NCBI GenBank assembly: GCA_946612455.1
Contig: CAMOER010000045.1
Location: 1-18,209, forward strand
DNA length: 18,209 bases
Direction of reading: 5' to 3'
DNA from: UBA3305 sp002373555
Lineage (GTDB): Bacteria; Bacillota; Clostridia; Lachnospirales; Lachnospiraceae
Each line of letters begins with the position of its first letter. Within the stretch, counting starts at the first letter, position 1. Under the pieces are notes generated by a model. The model searched no databases. It saw only the letters and a program-made list of their open reading frames with translations, and had not been told where the DNA came from. The position numbers and the translations under genes are program-made. This document shows positions 10,751 to 17,687 of the stretch, piece after piece.

Positions 10751-11803
10751 TTATCCAAGCAGTTCCGGTTCCTCAGCCTCTGTCTCGAACTCATCTTCAG
10801 CATCCGGAACAGCCTCTTCCGGCACCGTTCCGTCCCCGTTCAGCACCTGCGACAGCGTCCGCGAAAACGCCCTCGCCGCATCCCCGTTCATATGTCCGTC
10901 CAGATCCGTAAACGATTCCGGATCATGCGCCGTTACCCCATAGTAAGGATCCTTATTGAAGTTGATATACGGCACATCGTATTCCGCCATCAGTTCCGCA
11001 AAGTATGCATCCAGCGCCTCGTAGCCTTCCGAAAACTCCGCAAGCACATCCTCCTGCAGCGGCGTCACGATCGACACAAATTCGATCCCCTGTTCCTGAC
11101 AATATTCGATGATCTTCCGCAGATACTCGATGTTCTCCGGCACAAGATCCTCCGGATACATCTCCTCTACCGTATCCCAGTCAAATTCCGAAGGATCCAC
11201 CGGATACCGCTCGATGAATCCGTCCTCGTGATACTCCTGCGTCTCCGTCGCAAATCCATTCGCGCTGTAATCCCCGGCCAGCTTCTTGCTGACAGTCTCA
11301 GACAGATGCTCCAGCTCATACGAAAGCGGATATTCATACCACGGGAAGAACAGCATCCGGAAATTGCACTTCGCCACCGCATCCGCGAAATACGCAAGTT
11401 TCGTTCTGCCCATCGGGAACTCATGATAGAACAGGAGATAGTTGTTGCCTTCCTCCTTCTCCCGCACATAATATCCCGGCGAAAGCTCATAGACGATCCG
11501 CGCCGGCTTGTGCCCGCGTTCCACCATCATCTGAATCATATAATAAGTATCGATACTGTACTCGCCGCCCACACAGATATTGTGCCCCGTCCGGCCGGAA
11601 TCCTCCCGGATCACCGACGGATCAATATTCATCTTCCCGTGCGACGTCCCCATATAAACATCATCATACGTATTGTTCGCCACCGCATGGATATCATTCC
11701 GCATAAACGTGCACGGATACAGTGCAAAATCCAGCACAAGCAGGATGCACACCAGCACAGCGATCATTATTCCAGTTTTTAAGAGTATCTTAGAACTGCG
11801 CAT
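10751..11803 (-). CDS. SGNH-type membrane-anchored partner of the MBOAT acyltransferase (DltD/AlgX-like)
   Basis: The 350-residue product starts with one hydrophobic segment (about residues 8-29), so the rest is probably extracytoplasmic. GTSHGKMNIDP (Ser54 in G-T-S-H) matches the nucleophile block of DltD/AlgX/DUF1574-type SGNH proteins. FTDLDGHMNGDAARAF (Asp300/Asp302 and His304) matches the C-terminal Asp/His block, although the Asp-His spacing is not the textbook D-x-x-H. The tail from about 324 is acidic and low-complexity. The start overlaps the end of the upstream MBOAT gene by 14 bp, strongly suggesting coupled translation and joint function. In such pairs the MBOAT protein passes acyl groups across the membrane and the SGNH protein helps place them on a polymer. 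Substrate and acyl group are unknown; O-acetylation of a surface glycan is my best inference. Confidence 0.8.
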   Translation of the reverse strand: MRSSKILLKTGIMIAVLVCILLVLDFALYPCTFMRNDIHAVANNTYDDVYMGTSHGKMNIDPSVIREDSGRTGHNICVGGEYSIDTYYMIQMMVERGHKPARIVYELSPGYYVREKEEGNNYLLFYHEFPMGRTKLAYFADAVAKCNFRMLFFPWYEYPLSYELEHLSETVSKKLAGDYSANGFATETQEYHEDGFIERYPVDPSEFDWDTVEEMYPEDLVPENIEYLRKIIEYCQEQGIEFVSIVTPLQEDVLAEFSEGYEALDAYFAELMAEYDVPYINFNKDPYYGVTAHDPESFTDLDGHMNGDAARAFSRTLSQVLNGDGTVPEEAVPDAEDEFETEAEEPELLG

Positions 11804-13304
11804 AGATGAACCCTCTCGGTGCCGCCGTCGATCCCAGGAAACCGATCAGCACAAACAACAACACATAAACCGCAAACACGCCGAAATCCGGCAGCGCCTT
11901 CACCTTCTCGTAAGGCTCTTTTCCCATTTCCTGCATCGTTCCCAGGACCACCATGATGATGCTTCCGATGGCAATAATCAGCAGCGCATACGGCACGAAC
12001 GCCGTGCCCGCGCTTCCCGCCGGGATCTGCAGAAGCTGTGCCGGATCAAAATGCGTACACGCACACCGGATCATATAGCACGCTTCCCCCACCGTATCCG
12101 AACGGTCGAAGAACCACCGGAGATTGACGATGATAAACGTCCGCACGATCATGAACACATGCCACCAGGTCTCCTTCCCAGTGATGTGCAGCGCCTTTTT
12201 CCAGTCCCTGTATTTGTAGGTCAGAAGCTCGGAAAACGCGATGATGCCGCCGTTCAGGAATCCGTACACGACATACTTCCAGCTCGCGCCGTGCCAGATA
12301 CCCACGAAGAAGAATACGATGATATCCGCCAGCGCGATCGGGATCACGCGGCCCATCCGCCGCCCGAAGATCTTCTTCGTATGCTTTGCAAAGCCCATCA
12401 TCCATTTGGAAAGCGAGATCGGATAGAACACATAGTTCATCATCCAGTCGCCCAGCGTGATATGCCACCGTTTCCAGAAATCCGCCATGGATGTCGCCAG
12501 ATACGGCCGCCGGAAGTTCTCATCCAGCTCGATCCCGAACAGTCTCGCCGTGCCGATGACCACATCCATCGCACCCGAGAAATCCGCATACAGCTGGATG
12601 CCGTAGAACAGCAGGCCGAACAGCGCGATGCCGTTGTACAGGTCCATATCCGCCCAGATCGCGTCCGCGAACACGCCGGCCCAGTCGGCGATGATCATCT
12701 TCTTCGCGAAACCGGTCAGGATCCGGTACATTCCGTATTTGAAATTCTCTGTAACAATCTCATGCTCTTCGAAGAACTGGTGATGCAGCTTTCCGAATTT
12801 TCCGATCGGTCCCTGCAGAAGCTGCGGGAAGAAGGAAACGAACAGCGCGAATTTAAAGATGTTCTTCTCGGCCTTTACACGGTCCCAGTACACATCCAGC
12901 AGATAGCCGGAGGACTGAAACGTGTAGAACGAGATGCCGAGCGGAAAGACCAGGTTCAGGCCCGCATGCTGCGTTCCCGTAACGGAATTCACGAGCGCTG
13001 TAAACGGTGCGGAATACTTGACGATCCCGAGCATGCCGAGATTGACGATCAGGCCGGCCGCCACCGTAAGCTTCAGCGTTTTCTTCGATGCCCCCGTCTC
13101 TTCAAGATGTGCGATCAGCCTTCCGAAGCAATACACGGCGACCGTCGAGAACAGGATATAGAATACATACTTCGGCCCGCCCCACATATAATATACGTAG
13201 CTGAACAGCAGCAGTACGATCCATTGAAAACGCTTCGGCACGATATAGTAAACGATCAGTGCCAGCAGCACGAACAGCAGAAATGTATTGGAAACAAGCG
13301 ACAT
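11790..13304 (-). CDS. MBOAT-family O-acyltransferase (AlgI/DltB-like)
   Basis: This is a polytopic membrane acyltransferase of 504 residues with many hydrophobic helices from the N-terminus on (for example 7-22, 28-41 and 322-336). The family's two key histidines are present: His281 in DFWKRWHITLGDW and His338 in VGIWHGASWKYVVYG. FPQLLQGPIGKF and GIQLYADFSGAMDVVIG are also typical of the AlgI/PatA/DltB group. It is expected to transfer an acyl group, often acetyl, from a cytoplasmic donor towards an exported polymer or a partner protein. GGAGGG is 6 nt before the ATG. It overlaps the SGNH gene by 14 bp. The dltA/dltC genes of teichoic-acid D-alanylation are absent here, so an AlgI-like O-acetylation role is more likely than DltB. 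A terminator separates it from the upstream secreted-protein operon, but I see no convincing promoter in the 47-bp gap. Confidence 0.93.
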   Translation of the reverse strand: MSLVSNTFLLFVLLALIVYYIVPKRFQWIVLLLFSYVYYMWGGPKYVFYILFSTVAVYCFGRLIAHLEETGASKKTLKLTVAAGLIVNLGMLGIVKYSAPFTALVNSVTGTQHAGLNLVFPLGISFYTFQSSGYLLDVYWDRVKAEKNIFKFALFVSFFPQLLQGPIGKFGKLHHQFFEEHEIVTENFKYGMYRILTGFAKKMIIADWAGVFADAIWADMDLYNGIALFGLLFYGIQLYADFSGAMDVVIGTARLFGIELDENFRRPYLATSMADFWKRWHITLGDWMMNYVFYPISLSKWMMGFAKHTKKIFGRRMGRVIPIALADIIVFFFVGIWHGASWKYVVYGFLNGGIIAFSELLTYKYRDWKKALHITGKETWWHVFMIVRTFIIVNLRWFFDRSDTVGEACYMIRCACTHFDPAQLLQIPAGSAGTAFVPYALLIIAIGSIIMVVLGTMQEMGKEPYEKVKALPDFGVFAVYVLLFVLIGFLGSTAAPRGFIYAQF

Positions 13305-13351
13305 CGGGATCCCTCCGGGTTCGTTCGGTACGTTATGTCAAAAGCGCAGTA

Positions 13352-13398
13352 TACAGTAAAAAGGCCGTCGCCTGATGTGTGACAGCCTTCTTACTGTA
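13352..13398 (-). terminator. Large hairpin terminator after the secreted-protein operon
   Basis: Two 18-nt arms (13352-13369 and 13381-13398) pair around an 11-nt loop. The only two imperfect positions are G.U wobbles in minus-strand RNA but A.C mismatches in plus-strand RNA, so the hairpin has been kept for minus-strand transcripts. The 3' arm contains GGCCTTTTT, giving a GC core followed by a T-run with the matching A-rich run on the 5' side. It starts 16 bp past the stop of the SH3 lipoprotein gene and ends 47 bp before the MBOAT start. Confidence 0.8.
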
Positions 13399-13413
13399 TC
13401 ATGATCAGTATGA

Positions 13414-14088
13414 TCAGTTCAGGATGCCTCCGTTCAGGCATTCCTTGTCGTTCTTCTTCTTTTTATCCGCAGATTTCTTCTTCGTCGATTTGCCGGAGGA
13501 TTTGCTGCTGCTTCCCGAGGAGCTCTTCTTCTCCGCCTTCTCCTGCGCAACGGATTCCTCGTAAGCCGCTTTGGCCTCTTCGGCATCCTCCGTCAGGTAT
13601 TTGCCGAGCGCATATCCGCGCACGCCATCAAATTCGACTTCGTAATATTCGCCGTCTGTATTGAAGACGGTAAGCTCCGAATTGACGGGAATGGAGCCGA
13701 CTTTCTCGGAATCCTTGCTCGCTTCTTTCCGCATCGCAAGGCCCCAGGTGGAATACATGGTCTTGCCCTCGGCCGCCTGTGTTTCCGCAGCTGCTGCTGT
13801 GGTCTCTTCCGCTGCGGCAGCTGTTGATTCCTCCACTGCGACTGTTGTTTCCTCCGCCACAGTGGTCTCTTCCGCTGCAGCTGCAGTCTCCTCCGCTGCG
13901 GCTGTCGTTTCCGCTGCTTCCGTCTCAGCAGGCGCTTCCGTCTCAGCTGCCTCGGTCTGTGCCTCGGTCACTGCTGCCGTCGTCTGTGCCGCCGTCGTCT
14001 CAGCCGCGCCGCTGCCTGTTCCGCTGCACCCTCCCAGAACCAGGGAAAGAGCCAGCACTGTAATGATCGTGTTTCTTATCTTCTTCAT
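13414..14088 (-). CDS. SH3-domain lipoprotein with Ala/Glu/Thr-rich spacer
   Basis: The 224-residue protein has a lipoprotein signal peptide ending in the lipobox LGGC (Cys21), so it should be anchored to the outer face of the membrane. Residues about 27-106 are a nearly pure Ala/Glu/Thr/Val tract with repeating EETTVAEETTVA-like units, a likely wall-spanning stalk. Residues about 110-168 (MYSTWGLAMRKEASKDSEKV to GYALGKYL) form a bacterial SH3 domain (SH3_3 type), often a peptidoglycan-binding module. A Lys/Ser-rich segment (about 185-213) follows; it could bind wall polyanions. AGGA is about 8 nt before the ATG. The gene lies 12 bp after the third transglutaminase-like gene and ends the operon before the terminator. 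No enzymatic domain is seen. Confidence 0.82.
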   Translation of the reverse strand: MKKIRNTIITVLALSLVLGGCSGTGSGAAETTAAQTTAAVTEAQTEAAETEAPAETEAAETTAAAEETAAAAEETTVAEETTVAVEESTAAAAEETTAAAAETQAAEGKTMYSTWGLAMRKEASKDSEKVGSIPVNSELTVFNTDGEYYEVEFDGVRGYALGKYLTEDAEEAKAAYEESVAQEKAEKKSSSGSSSKSSGKSTKKKSADKKKKNDKECLNGGILN

Positions 14089-14100
14089 TTCCGGTTTCCT

Positions 14101-14895
14101 TTATTTCCTGATCAGTTTCTTTTTCGCACTGTGATAGGCATAGGTATTCTTCGCGCCGTAGCGGAACTTGTATCCTACGTATTTGTTTTTCTTCTTTAAT
14201 TTCTTCGCATCCGTGGAGGTATTGAAGCTCGGATCGCAGACATAAGTCTTCTTTCCCATCTTCAGCGTGATCCACGCATGGGTGCGGAAAGCGGTATATT
14301 TTCCCTTGCTGTTCACAGCTGTAGGAACATAGCCGTGTACGAACTTCACTTTCTTATAACCGAGGATCCCCGCCATGACCGCGAGCATGGAAGCCTGGGT
14401 CTTGCAGTCTCCCTTTCTGGTGGCAAAGCCGGTGACGGCATACTTCTTATAGTTCTTTACCTTCGCGACGCCCTTATAGTTCTTTCCGACGCAGGAATTC
14501 GCGCACCACAGGAATGCTTTTTTAAACAGCTTTTCCGTTTTCTTCGCGCTAAGTGTGGGGATGTTCTTCTTATAAAGCGATCTGAGACGCGCAGCCGCCT
14601 GTTCTTCCACATCCTCATACTGCTTCAGTACGCCTTTTTTGTTTACGGAATAGTAGTTCTTTCCGATCTGGTAAACGATCTGGTTTTTAACGACCTTGCC
14701 GTCTTTAAAATAATATTCTGCGCCGTCGATCTCCTGCAGACCGTCTGCCGCTGTTCCATCCTTATAATAGGCGTCTCCGTCCCAGCCTTCTTTCTGCTCC
14801 TCCGCCGCGGCACCGTTTTCGGCAGCATAGGCTGCGGGAACAGCGGAAAATGCCATGATGCACGCAAGCAGAAGCGCTGTCAGTCTCTTTTTCAT
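14101..14895 (-). CDS. Secreted transglutaminase-like protein with cell-wall-binding-type repeats
   Basis: This is a 264-residue exported protein. The signal peptide ends at AYA-AE (cleavage after about residue 24). Residues about 35-92 hold aromatic repeats (KEGWDGDAYYKDGT, GAEYYFKDGKVV, GKNYYSVNKKGV) of the choline/glucan-binding-repeat style. The C-terminal half is a transglutaminase/cysteine-protease-like domain with a plausible triad: Cys164 (RKGDCKTQASMLAVMAG), His206 (RTHAWITL) and Asp221 (YVCDPSFN). It may cleave or cross-link wall peptides or proteins; the substrate is unknown. I chose ATG at 14895 because GGTAAAGGAGAG lies just upstream and a signal peptide starts there. An in-frame ATG at 14934 would overlap the preceding gene and bury the signal sequence. 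It is 16 bp after its upstream neighbour and 12 bp before the lipoprotein gene. Confidence 0.85.
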   Translation of the reverse strand: MKKRLTALLLACIMAFSAVPAAYAAENGAAAEEQKEGWDGDAYYKDGTAADGLQEIDGAEYYFKDGKVVKNQIVYQIGKNYYSVNKKGVLKQYEDVEEQAAARLRSLYKKNIPTLSAKKTEKLFKKAFLWCANSCVGKNYKGVAKVKNYKKYAVTGFATRKGDCKTQASMLAVMAGILGYKKVKFVHGYVPTAVNSKGKYTAFRTHAWITLKMGKKTYVCDPSFNTSTDAKKLKKKNKYVGYKFRYGAKNTYAYHSAKKKLIRK

Positions 14896-14911
14896 AATCT
14901 CTCCTTTACCG

Positions 14912-15688
14912 TTACTCGTCGTAGGTATAGACACCGTTCATTCTGTAAACGCCGGTCTTCTGATACAGGGAAATGCTGACTTCCATATGCGGATACAGGA
15001 AGTTGAAATCCTTGTAATCCTTCTCTTTTCCGCCGGCGAATGCATTGCAGCCGTCCGACTTGCGGATCTTCTTCGGCTTTCCGAAATTCTTCAGCACGTC
15101 CTTGTACATGGTCTTGGATTTTTTGCCCATCTTCGCAAGCTTCGTGAGTTTCTTAGAGATCTTTGTATTGCAGACGCCGTTTTTCCCAAATAAATACACC
15201 TTGTCTTTGGAGGTTCCGTTCACGACCCAGAGGCCGGTGACCATATGCGCACTCTCATCAAACCCGTAATATTTTTTGCCGATCTTAAAGGCCTTCATCG
15301 TCACGGCATATTTATCCTTCTTTGCAGTATAGGCCGCGCCGTCTTTTCCGAAATAGAAGGTATATTTCTTCTTTCCGTCCCTCACCTTCTTGAACTTGCT
15401 TGTCAGCGCCTTACCGTCTTTTCCGAAATAATACTTTTTCTTCCTGACTGTCTGCAGCGTATTGACGACCGCTTTGCCGTCCTTGCCGAAATAATAAGTA
15501 GCGCCGTCGATCTTCTGCAGAACGGATGTCAGCATCGTGCCGTTCACATAATAGCACGATCCGTCCCAGCCTTCCTTCACTTCTGTCCCGGATGCCGTCT
15601 CGTCCGCAGCGCCTGTTTCCGCCATGACCGGCACGGCACATACAGTAAGCGCAGCGAGAAGGAGCAGCATCACCAGTTTGTTTTTCAT
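14912..15688 (-). CDS. Secreted cell-wall-binding repeat protein lacking the transglutaminase domain
   Basis: The 258-residue protein has a signal peptide (cleavage probably after VMA, about residue 23) and then at least five aromatic repeats, several with the unit YYFGKDGKA (residues about 35-175). Its opening KEGWDGSCYYVNGT closely matches KEGWDGDAYYKDGT of the next gene, so the two are paralogues. The C-terminal 65 residues (MYKDVLKNFGKPKKI to the end) carry none of the Cys/His/Asp triad. The pattern DVLKNFGKPKKI is reminiscent of SmpA/BLIP-like small domains, a weak similarity. It may be a binding or regulatory partner of the catalytic members. ATG at 15688 is preferred to ATG at 15694: GGGGAG touches the first but sits 6 nt from the second. 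It starts 12 bp after the preceding stop. Confidence 0.82.
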   Translation of the reverse strand: MKNKLVMLLLLAALTVCAVPVMAETGAADETASGTEVKEGWDGSCYYVNGTMLTSVLQKIDGATYYFGKDGKAVVNTLQTVRKKKYYFGKDGKALTSKFKKVRDGKKKYTFYFGKDGAAYTAKKDKYAVTMKAFKIGKKYYGFDESAHMVTGLWVVNGTSKDKVYLFGKNGVCNTKISKKLTKLAKMGKKSKTMYKDVLKNFGKPKKIRKSDGCNAFAGGKEKDYKDFNFLYPHMEVSISLYQKTGVYRMNGVYTYDE

Positions 15689-15700
15689 CGTCATCTCCCC

Positions 15701-16573
15701 TTAGAATTTATATTTTTTATAGATCTTGAACCCTTTGATGGCCGGACTGGAAGCGCCGAATCGCGCACCCATGTTGTCGTAATATTTGCCCTTGATCTGC
15801 ACAACGGCATGATCCTGCTTCAGCACGCATACATAAGGCGCATAGCCCAGTTCCTTTGCCAGCGATGCGATCGTGCAGGCGAAGCCGTAACAGTTGTGCG
15901 TCCAGCGGTTCCTGTTGCGCAGCACCTTGATCACGATCTTATACGGCCAGTCCTTTCCGCTCAGCGCGCTGCGCTTAATGTAGCCGGGCCGGTAATCGGC
16001 CGATTCCATCCTGTTGAAGCACTTGCGGAATTTGACTGCATTGCTGTCCTTTTTGTTCGTATACTTGTTGATAAAGATCCAGGTGAGCCTGCTGGCCTCC
16101 GCCTGCGTGGCAGAGATCTTTTCCGCCACACCCTTCTTGTCGATCCGGTAATATTTTCCGTCAAGCTTAAAGGGAAGCTTGTTCTTCAGCATCTTTCCGG
16201 TCTTCCCGTAGACATGCAGAACACCTTTTGTCTTCGCTGCGGCATTCGTCACGATATAATGCTTCTTCGTAAAGCAGTACGTCGCGCCTTTGATCTTTTT
16301 CAGTCCCGTCTGTGCCCAGAGCTTTCCGCTCTTCTGGAAATAATAGTACTTTCCGTCAATCTTTTTGAAACCGGCCCTGGTGTATTTCTTACCGTTTCCC
16401 TGATAGTAATAATACGCACCGTCCTGCTTCACGAACTCGTTCCGATAGACCGGCCGGGTTTCCGCCGCGGTCTCGGCTGTCGTTTCGGTTTCGGCTGCAC
16501 GGACTGTCTTTACAGATACAGCCATCAGCACTACGGCAGCAAAAGTGATCAGTATTCTTCCGGCTTTTTTCAT
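15701..16573 (-). CDS. Secreted transglutaminase-like protein with cell-wall-binding-type repeats
   Basis: This is a 290-residue exported protein. The signal peptide (residues about 1-26, ending VRA-AE) is followed by a Thr/Ala/Glu linker (28-40) and aromatic repeats (about 45-152: GAYYYYQGNGKKY, GKYYYFQKSGKLW, GKYYRIDKKGVA). The C-terminal domain is transglutaminase-like, with Cys228 (HNCYGFACTIASLAKELGY), His255 (QDHAVVQI) and Asp266 (YYDNMG) in the expected order and spacing. Its catalytic-domain sequence diverges considerably from those of the two other family members here, so the genes are old duplicates or have distinct substrates. ATG at 16573 is chosen because GGGAGGGAG lies 6 nt upstream; an in-frame ATG at 16594 precedes that site. 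It lies 48 bp after the first operon gene and 12 bp before the repeat-only paralogue. Confidence 0.85.
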   Translation of the reverse strand: MKKAGRILITFAAVVLMAVSVKTVRAAETETTAETAAETRPVYRNEFVKQDGAYYYYQGNGKKYTRAGFKKIDGKYYYFQKSGKLWAQTGLKKIKGATYCFTKKHYIVTNAAAKTKGVLHVYGKTGKMLKNKLPFKLDGKYYRIDKKGVAEKISATQAEASRLTWIFINKYTNKKDSNAVKFRKCFNRMESADYRPGYIKRSALSGKDWPYKIVIKVLRNRNRWTHNCYGFACTIASLAKELGYAPYVCVLKQDHAVVQIKGKYYDNMGARFGASSPAIKGFKIYKKYKF

Positions 16574-16621
16574 TACAGGCTCCCTCCCGCTCATAAGGAT
16601 CTTGTTATCATGGATTTCCCG

Positions 16622-17497
16622 TCATGACATTTTGATATGTACTTTAGGTCTCAGTCTGAATACCTTGCCGTAGGAAACGGCATAATGCTTGTAAAAACCT
16701 CTGTTCTGCGCGAACAGCGGATCATAAGCCTTCCCGTTGATCTCCGTCCAGGCATGTCCGCCGGGTCTGGGCGAATCCATGCAGACATAGACTTTCTTAT
16801 AGCCGACCGCCTTTGCCAGATAGGCAAATGCTGCTGCGTCTCCCTGACAGGTGCTCCCTCTGCCGTGGAAATGATCGTTCGCATAAAGCGGGATCCAGCC
16901 GGGCCTGGTGGTGAACTTTCTCTTGGTAATATAGGACTTCTTCATCACCCATTTGAAGACTGTCTTCAGCTTGGCTGCCTTGCTCATCTTCGGTGTGGTA
17001 ATATCCGCAGCGATCTTTCTGGCCGTCTGATAGGTATCATAGTCATAGGCATCGAGCTTCGACATCTTTTTTCCCGAAGGATAGTAGTATTTGCTGCCTT
17101 TCTGATAAGCCTCGACGGTATTCTTTTCCGTGATGAAATATTTTACTTTGTCAACCTTTTTGTCTTTGGTGACGAGCACGCCTTTTTTGCTGAAAAGATA
17201 ATATTTCTTTTTGATCTTCGTGAAACCTGCAGCCGCGGAATGATCTTTTCGGAAATAATACTTCTTCCCGCCGATCGTCTGAAATCCTTTCTTTTCAAAG
17301 CGCTTTCCGTCGCTGTCATAATAGAAAAGCTTCCCGTCTTCTTTTACCCAGCCGGTCTTTTTCTCCACCGCAGTTTCGGTTTCCGCAGCAGTTGTCTGCG
17401 GATCAGCGCCTTCCGCTGCATAGACCGGGCCGGTCTGCACGGAAAGAATACCCGACAGAAGCAGCAGCGCAGCCGTCATCCTGATCATTTTTTTCAT
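16622..17497 (-). CDS. Secreted transglutaminase-like protein, first gene of the surface operon
   Basis: This is a 291-residue exported protein. The signal peptide ends near VYA-AE (about residue 27), followed by a Thr/Ala/Glu linker (30-46) and aromatic repeats (about 48-145: GWVKEDGKLFYYDSDGKRF, GKKYYFRKDHS, KKYYLFSKKGV). The first repeat has the GW...YY layout of choline/glucan-binding modules. The transglutaminase-like domain has a clear triad: Cys217 (GSTCQGDAAAFAYLAKAVGY), His248 (PGGHAWTEI) and Asp259 (AYDPLF), with the Cys-G-D and HAW contexts typical of the superfamily. ATG at 17497 has GGAG 9 nt upstream and opens the signal peptide; an ATG at 17542 would add 15 charged residues before it. 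It is the promoter-proximal gene, about 52 nt from the predicted transcription start. Confidence 0.86.
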   Translation of the reverse strand: MKKMIRMTAALLLLSGILSVQTGPVYAAEGADPQTTAAETETAVEKKTGWVKEDGKLFYYDSDGKRFEKKGFQTIGGKKYYFRKDHSAAAGFTKIKKKYYLFSKKGVLVTKDKKVDKVKYFITEKNTVEAYQKGSKYYYPSGKKMSKLDAYDYDTYQTARKIAADITTPKMSKAAKLKTVFKWVMKKSYITKRKFTTRPGWIPLYANDHFHGRGSTCQGDAAAFAYLAKAVGYKKVYVCMDSPRPGGHAWTEINGKAYDPLFAQNRGFYKHYAVSYGKVFRLRPKVHIKMS

Positions 17498-17556
17498 CTG
17501 AACATACTCCTTTTCCAGGCTCAGATCAGATCTATCCTTCAAAATCCGTATTCTTC

Positions 17557-17585
17557 ATTTTACAATCCGTTATCTAAAGTGTCAA
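17557..17585 (-). promoter_or_regulatory. Sigma-A promoter of the secreted transglutaminase operon
   Basis: On the minus strand a perfect -35 TTGACA (17580-17585) and a near-perfect -10 TAAAAT (17557-17562) are separated by exactly 17 bp. This predicts a transcription start near 17549 and a leader of about 52 nt before ATG at 17497. It sits in the only sizeable gap between serS and the operon, downstream of the serS terminator, so the operon should be expressed independently of serS. Confidence 0.85.
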
Positions 17586-17630
17586 GAAATACGGGACGCG
17601 GCGTCCGGAGATTTGACACGATTCGTCCCG
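17579..17630. promoter_or_regulatory. Nested inverted repeats overlapping the -35 box: possible operator
   Basis: A perfect 7-bp pair GTGTCAA (17579-17585) and TTGACAC (17613-17619) has one arm that contains the -35 hexamer. Interleaved with it is CGGGACG (17592-17598) and CGTCCCG (17624-17630), also 7 bp and perfect, and a small hairpin GGACG/CGTCC (17594-17606). No T-run follows and the elements lie upstream of the predicted start. Binding of a dimeric regulator over the -35 box is more likely than an RNA role, but the repeats are short and could be chance. Confidence 0.35.
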
Positions 17631-17641
17631 CTGCAGAAGAC

Positions 17642-17667
17642 AAAAAGGGCAGCCGGACGGCTGCCCT
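17642..17667 (-). terminator. Intrinsic terminator of serS
   Basis: GGGCAGCC (17647-17654) and GGCTGCCC (17659-17666) form an 8-bp GC-rich stem, extended by one A-T pair, with a 4-nt loop. On the minus strand it is followed by TTTTTG. It begins about 20 bp past the serS stop, a standard Rho-independent terminator. Confidence 0.92.
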
Positions 17668-17687
17668 CAAATAGCGGTCTGAAATTT

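Noticed and set aside
10598..11782. Plus-strand open frame of 394 codons starting inside the palindrome and crossing the SGNH gene
   Set aside because: It is antisense to the SGNH gene, begins in repeat sequence, has no ribosome binding site that I can see and shows no domain.
13314..13342. TTGACA on the minus strand (13337-13342) as promoter of the MBOAT gene
   Set aside because: No -10-like hexamer lies at 16-18 bp; the expected place is GC-rich and merges with the ribosome binding site.
11673..13382. Plus-strand open frame of 569 codons across the MBOAT gene
   Set aside because: The product is a His/Arg/Asp-rich antisense translation of a membrane protein with clear MBOAT motifs.
14896..14934. 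Upstream start for the third transglutaminase-like gene
   Set aside because: It would overlap the preceding gene and place 13 polar residues before the signal peptide. The strong ribosome binding site belongs to ATG at 14895.
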